Positions 61,817 through 64,000 of a stretch of DNA of 64,000 bases are shown one piece after another. The stretch comes from Hirundichthys speculiger (Eukaryota > Chordata > Actinopteri > Beloniformes > Exocoetidae), in assembly GCA_018398805.1 (NCBI GenBank), contig JAGFBZ010000258.1, positions 6,064,501-6,128,500 on the forward strand, in the 5' to 3' direction. The translations under genes were made by a program, and so were the position numbers. The notes beneath the pieces are model-generated. The model saw nothing but the letters and a program-made list of their open reading frames with translations. It was not told the DNA's origin and made no database searches. Positions within the stretch are counted from its first letter, which is position 1. Each line of letters begins with the position of its first letter.

Positions 61817-62794
61817 CTGTGGCGGTTCTGGAGAGGGGCCAACAGGGGCCAGTGCCCCTGTAGCACACGCAGGAAGCTGAGACTGAGATACAGGCGGAGT
61901 GTGAGACACAGACAGAGAATATTTGTGCATCTACAAGCACTGGACCATCAGATATGTGATGTTGAAAAGAACGCTATATGTTTTGTGTGTAACTTTTTTT
62001 ATATCCCTTTTTTGTTTTTAATGTTTATTAAACAGGAACAATATATAAGACATTGCCTTTTCAAAATTGGGAAAATTAGATGCATGTTAAATAACAAACA
62101 CATACGCTTCAGCGTGTTTGCAATTTTTAGTCCCTGGTCAGGCTTTAGAATATATTAATTCATATTTACTGAATGCAATAAAAAAATGAATTAATTAATA
62201 CAATTATAAATAGCATTAATAAATAAATACAGTTTAGACTATTGTGTTTGTCTGAGTGCCTAAGCAGTGTTAAGTGTAGCAGTTTAGTCTATATGCTGTG
62301 CCCATGCAGAATTTATGTTTACATATATTCGGTTTATTTTTCGGTTTAGTTTTTCCACATTTAAAGCTTGTGAAAACCTGCCTCAGATCCACCATGAATG
62401 ATGACAGATTAAGCAATCTGGGTGTACTTAGCATCAAATCTAGGAGGGCAAAAGCACTGAATCTTGACTCATTTGTTGATCGGTTTGCCAGAAATCAGCA
62501 AAACTGCAGAATACAGTTGCTGTATTAGTAGGGCAGCTTAAGACTATCCCACAAGATCTGCAACTATATGGATCTCTTATCAGCACTTAATTCAGTAATA
62601 CTGTGACAATTATACTGTTTTTCATCGTCCACTGTAACATTTAGACTGCAATGGTTTAACAAGTCTTATGAAAATAAAAAGTCAATAAGATTTCGAATCT
62701 TTGTCTTTTTTGCCGCGGGTTTAATGTGCCCCTCTATCAAAACCCCTGGCCCCAGTCAGGCCCCCTCAGTGAAACTGGTCTAGAACCGCCCCTG
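61817..62794 (+). mobile_element. hAT element in unit 4 with exact 8-bp target duplication
   Basis: ACTGGTAG lies at 61809-61816 and 62795-62802. The C-terminal remnant is at about 62353-62528, with TYLRST changed to TCLRST. The same insertion site is used in every unit. Confidence 0.9.
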
Positions 62795-62800
62795 ACTGGT

Positions 62801-62838
<38 letters not shown>

Positions 62839-63227
62839 GGAGAATGCTGATGAGAACATTGATCAGAGTAAAAAGAGCTTTCAGATCCGATCCGAAAGTC
62901 TTCAGTGCCACCAGTAAAACTCGACAGATTTCTCACTGGTCGCTTTTTTGAAAAAAAAAAATAAATAAATAAATGAGAAATCGTTTATCGGGCGGCCACA
63001 GTGCATTATGGGTGATAAAATTCCTGTGTTTTATCTTGAAATGCTCTTGTTTTGTTTTTTTTTCTTGTGTCAATTTCAAGGGTTTACTGTGGGTGTGGGA
63101 CCATTTTTGTAGTGGTTTGTAGATCATACTAGCTGAGGCTTTGAAACCGTGATAGAGATTGATTACGCATTTGGTTAATAGGCGGGCCGTGCCAGCCGAA
63201 ATTTCCCATAAAAAAAAAAATAAATAA

Positions 63228-63390
63228 TTCTAGAATGTTGGGGAGACCAGGGACAGTTTGACCAATCAGGAAGGAGCTGTGGTGATGTCATCAATATAGT
63301 GCACGCCCACTTCCAAAGTGAGCTCACAGGTGAAGCCGCATGTCCCTAGGGTAAAAGCTCTCTGTTTTGGAAAAGAAAACAATTTTTCAG
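63228..63390 (+). promoter_or_regulatory. Promoter-like module, unit 4
   Basis: CCAAT at 63262-63266, TGATGTCATCA at 63283-63293, donor GTAAGA at 63391, acceptor AG at 63653-63654. The motif order and splice signals are preserved despite small changes around them. Confidence 0.4.
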
Positions 63391-63655
63391 GTAAGAAAGT
63401 AAGAATTTTCACCATGAATATTTTTTGCATAGTGTCCATTGTGTTGCAGATACAGTTTTTCATTTATATAAGTGCAATTAGTAGTTTCTCTAGTTTAATT
63501 TGATGTGTTGCATTAGTGCTAGCTTTGAAGCTAAATGCTAAAAATGGTTAGCTTTTAATGGCTAACTGTTCGGGGATGGATGTAACAGTTCTTAAGAAGT
63601 GTTACAAAACCGTCCCCCTTATGTTGACATTTTATGCTTGTCTTCTTTTTACAGC

Positions 63656-64000
63656 ATGTCTAGGCAGAGGATCTGCAAAACAGACAGTTTTTTATTGTTA
63701 GATTACCACAGCTCACACATAACCGTGCAGACAGTAAACTACTCCAAAGAAAATGGCATTATCCGTCTTACATTTCCACCACACTGTCGTCACAAATTGC
63801 AACCCCTGGATCGTAGTGTGTATGGTCCATTTAAAAAAAAAATGATCAACACATCCAGCGATGCATGGATGAAGATGAATCCTGCTAAAGCCATGACCAT
63901 CTACAACATTCCAAGTCTGGTTAACACTGCGTTCTCAATTGCTGCGACACCAGACAACATACAAGATGGATTTCGATGTACAGGAATATGGCCTTTTAAC
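63656..64000 (+). pseudogene. Pogo-like DDE transposase exon, unit 4 (open to the window end)
   Basis: The ATG at 63656 follows the acceptor. The poly-A run has 10 A, so one frame continues from MSRQRICKTDSF through LLLDYHSSH (aspartate at residue 16), QPLD (aspartate at residue 52), YGPFKKK and MINTSSDAWMKM to GIWPFN at base 64000: 115 codons without a stop. It is the only unit in which both parts share one frame. The N-terminal half of a transposase is still missing, so it is labelled as a transposon-derived fragment. Expression is unknown. Confidence 0.75.

Larger units (their letters stand above)
61033..64000 (+). repeat. Tandem array unit 4 (partial, runs off the window)
   Basis: Same order as units 2 and 3 up to the middle of the DDE exon. 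About 1.5 kb more would be expected beyond the window, and further units may follow. Confidence 0.92.

Noticed and set aside
52511..62158. Recurring ORFs such as those starting MRHRQRIFVHLQ and MCYRGTGPCWPL in each tandem unit
   Set aside because: They run across the hAT terminus and non-coding interior, differ by frameshifts between units and match no protein family; repetition only reflects the tandem duplication.
48419..64000. Idea that the array is a giant element (Maverick/Polinton, Helitron) or an endogenous virus
   Set aside because: No polymerase, integrase, capsid, protease, Rep/helicase or LTR-like direct ends were seen; all recognisable coding parts are hAT and pogo transposase fragments.
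48419..64000. Centromeric or short-period satellite
   Set aside because: The unit is about 4.5 kb with complex, recognisable transposon content and no short internal period beyond microsatellites.
1..64000. CRISPR array, bacterial operon or riboswitch
   Set aside because: No direct-repeat/spacer pattern or bacterial gene organisation; the window is eukaryotic.

Overview
The window looks like vertebrate nuclear DNA, most likely from a teleost fish. One protein-coding exon is clearly recognisable: the last exon of tmem168, with a spliced acceptor and a C-terminus that matches the vertebrate family. The rest is AT-rich, intron- or intergenic-like DNA. It is littered with the element mix typical of teleosts: Tc1/mariner relics, hAT elements with 8-bp target duplications, a PIF/Harbinger relic, a Tigger-type MITE, and 5'-truncated L2/Rex-like LINE tails ending in GAATT- or TTTGA-type repeats. 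There is no operon structure, rRNA, CRISPR array or confident tRNA. All family names rest on recognition by eye, with no database search.

Layout. 1-622: intron. 623-1173: last tmem168 coding exon. 1174 to about 2.7 kb: probable 3'UTR. 2.7-20.7 kb: gene-poor DNA with two degraded Tc1-type transposase relics (3226-3665, 9190-9440), an AT/GT microsatellite (11234-11304), a Tigger-type MITE (15472-15941) and an antisense LINE 3' end (18603-19411). 20.7-23.2 kb: promoter-like sequence and three phase-compatible putative exons that together would encode an unrecognised 47-residue protein; this is the best candidate for an undescribed small gene. 24.4-46.5 kb: mostly transposon relics, namely Tc1 at 25.2, 27.5 and 45.8 kb, hAT MITEs with intact 8-bp TSDs at 26.6, 33.6 and 36.8 kb, Harbinger at 34.4-35.5 kb, a sense LINE 3' end at 30.2-31.3 kb and an antisense LINE fragment at 44.4 kb, separated by sequence in which I see no gene.

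47958-64000 (open at the window end): a head-to-tail array of roughly 4.5-kb units (3.5, 4.5, 4.6 kb and a partial fourth). Each unit carries a ~0.98-kb hAT element in the same target site (8-bp TSD ACTGGTAG), a GA microsatellite, and a pogo/Tigger-like DDE transposase exon. Units 2-4 also carry an upstream CCAAT plus TGATGTCATCA promoter-like module with a donor/acceptor pair. Units 1-3 end in a right terminal inverted repeat; the window stops before unit 4 would reach its own. A matching left TIR (TA-flanked) occurs only once, before unit 1. The amplification therefore started inside a pogo-like element already carrying the hAT insertion and continued about 700 bp past its right end. The transposase frame slips at a poly-A run whose length differs between units (9, 9, 8, 10). 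Only the 10-A unit 4 stays open across it, up to the window edge.
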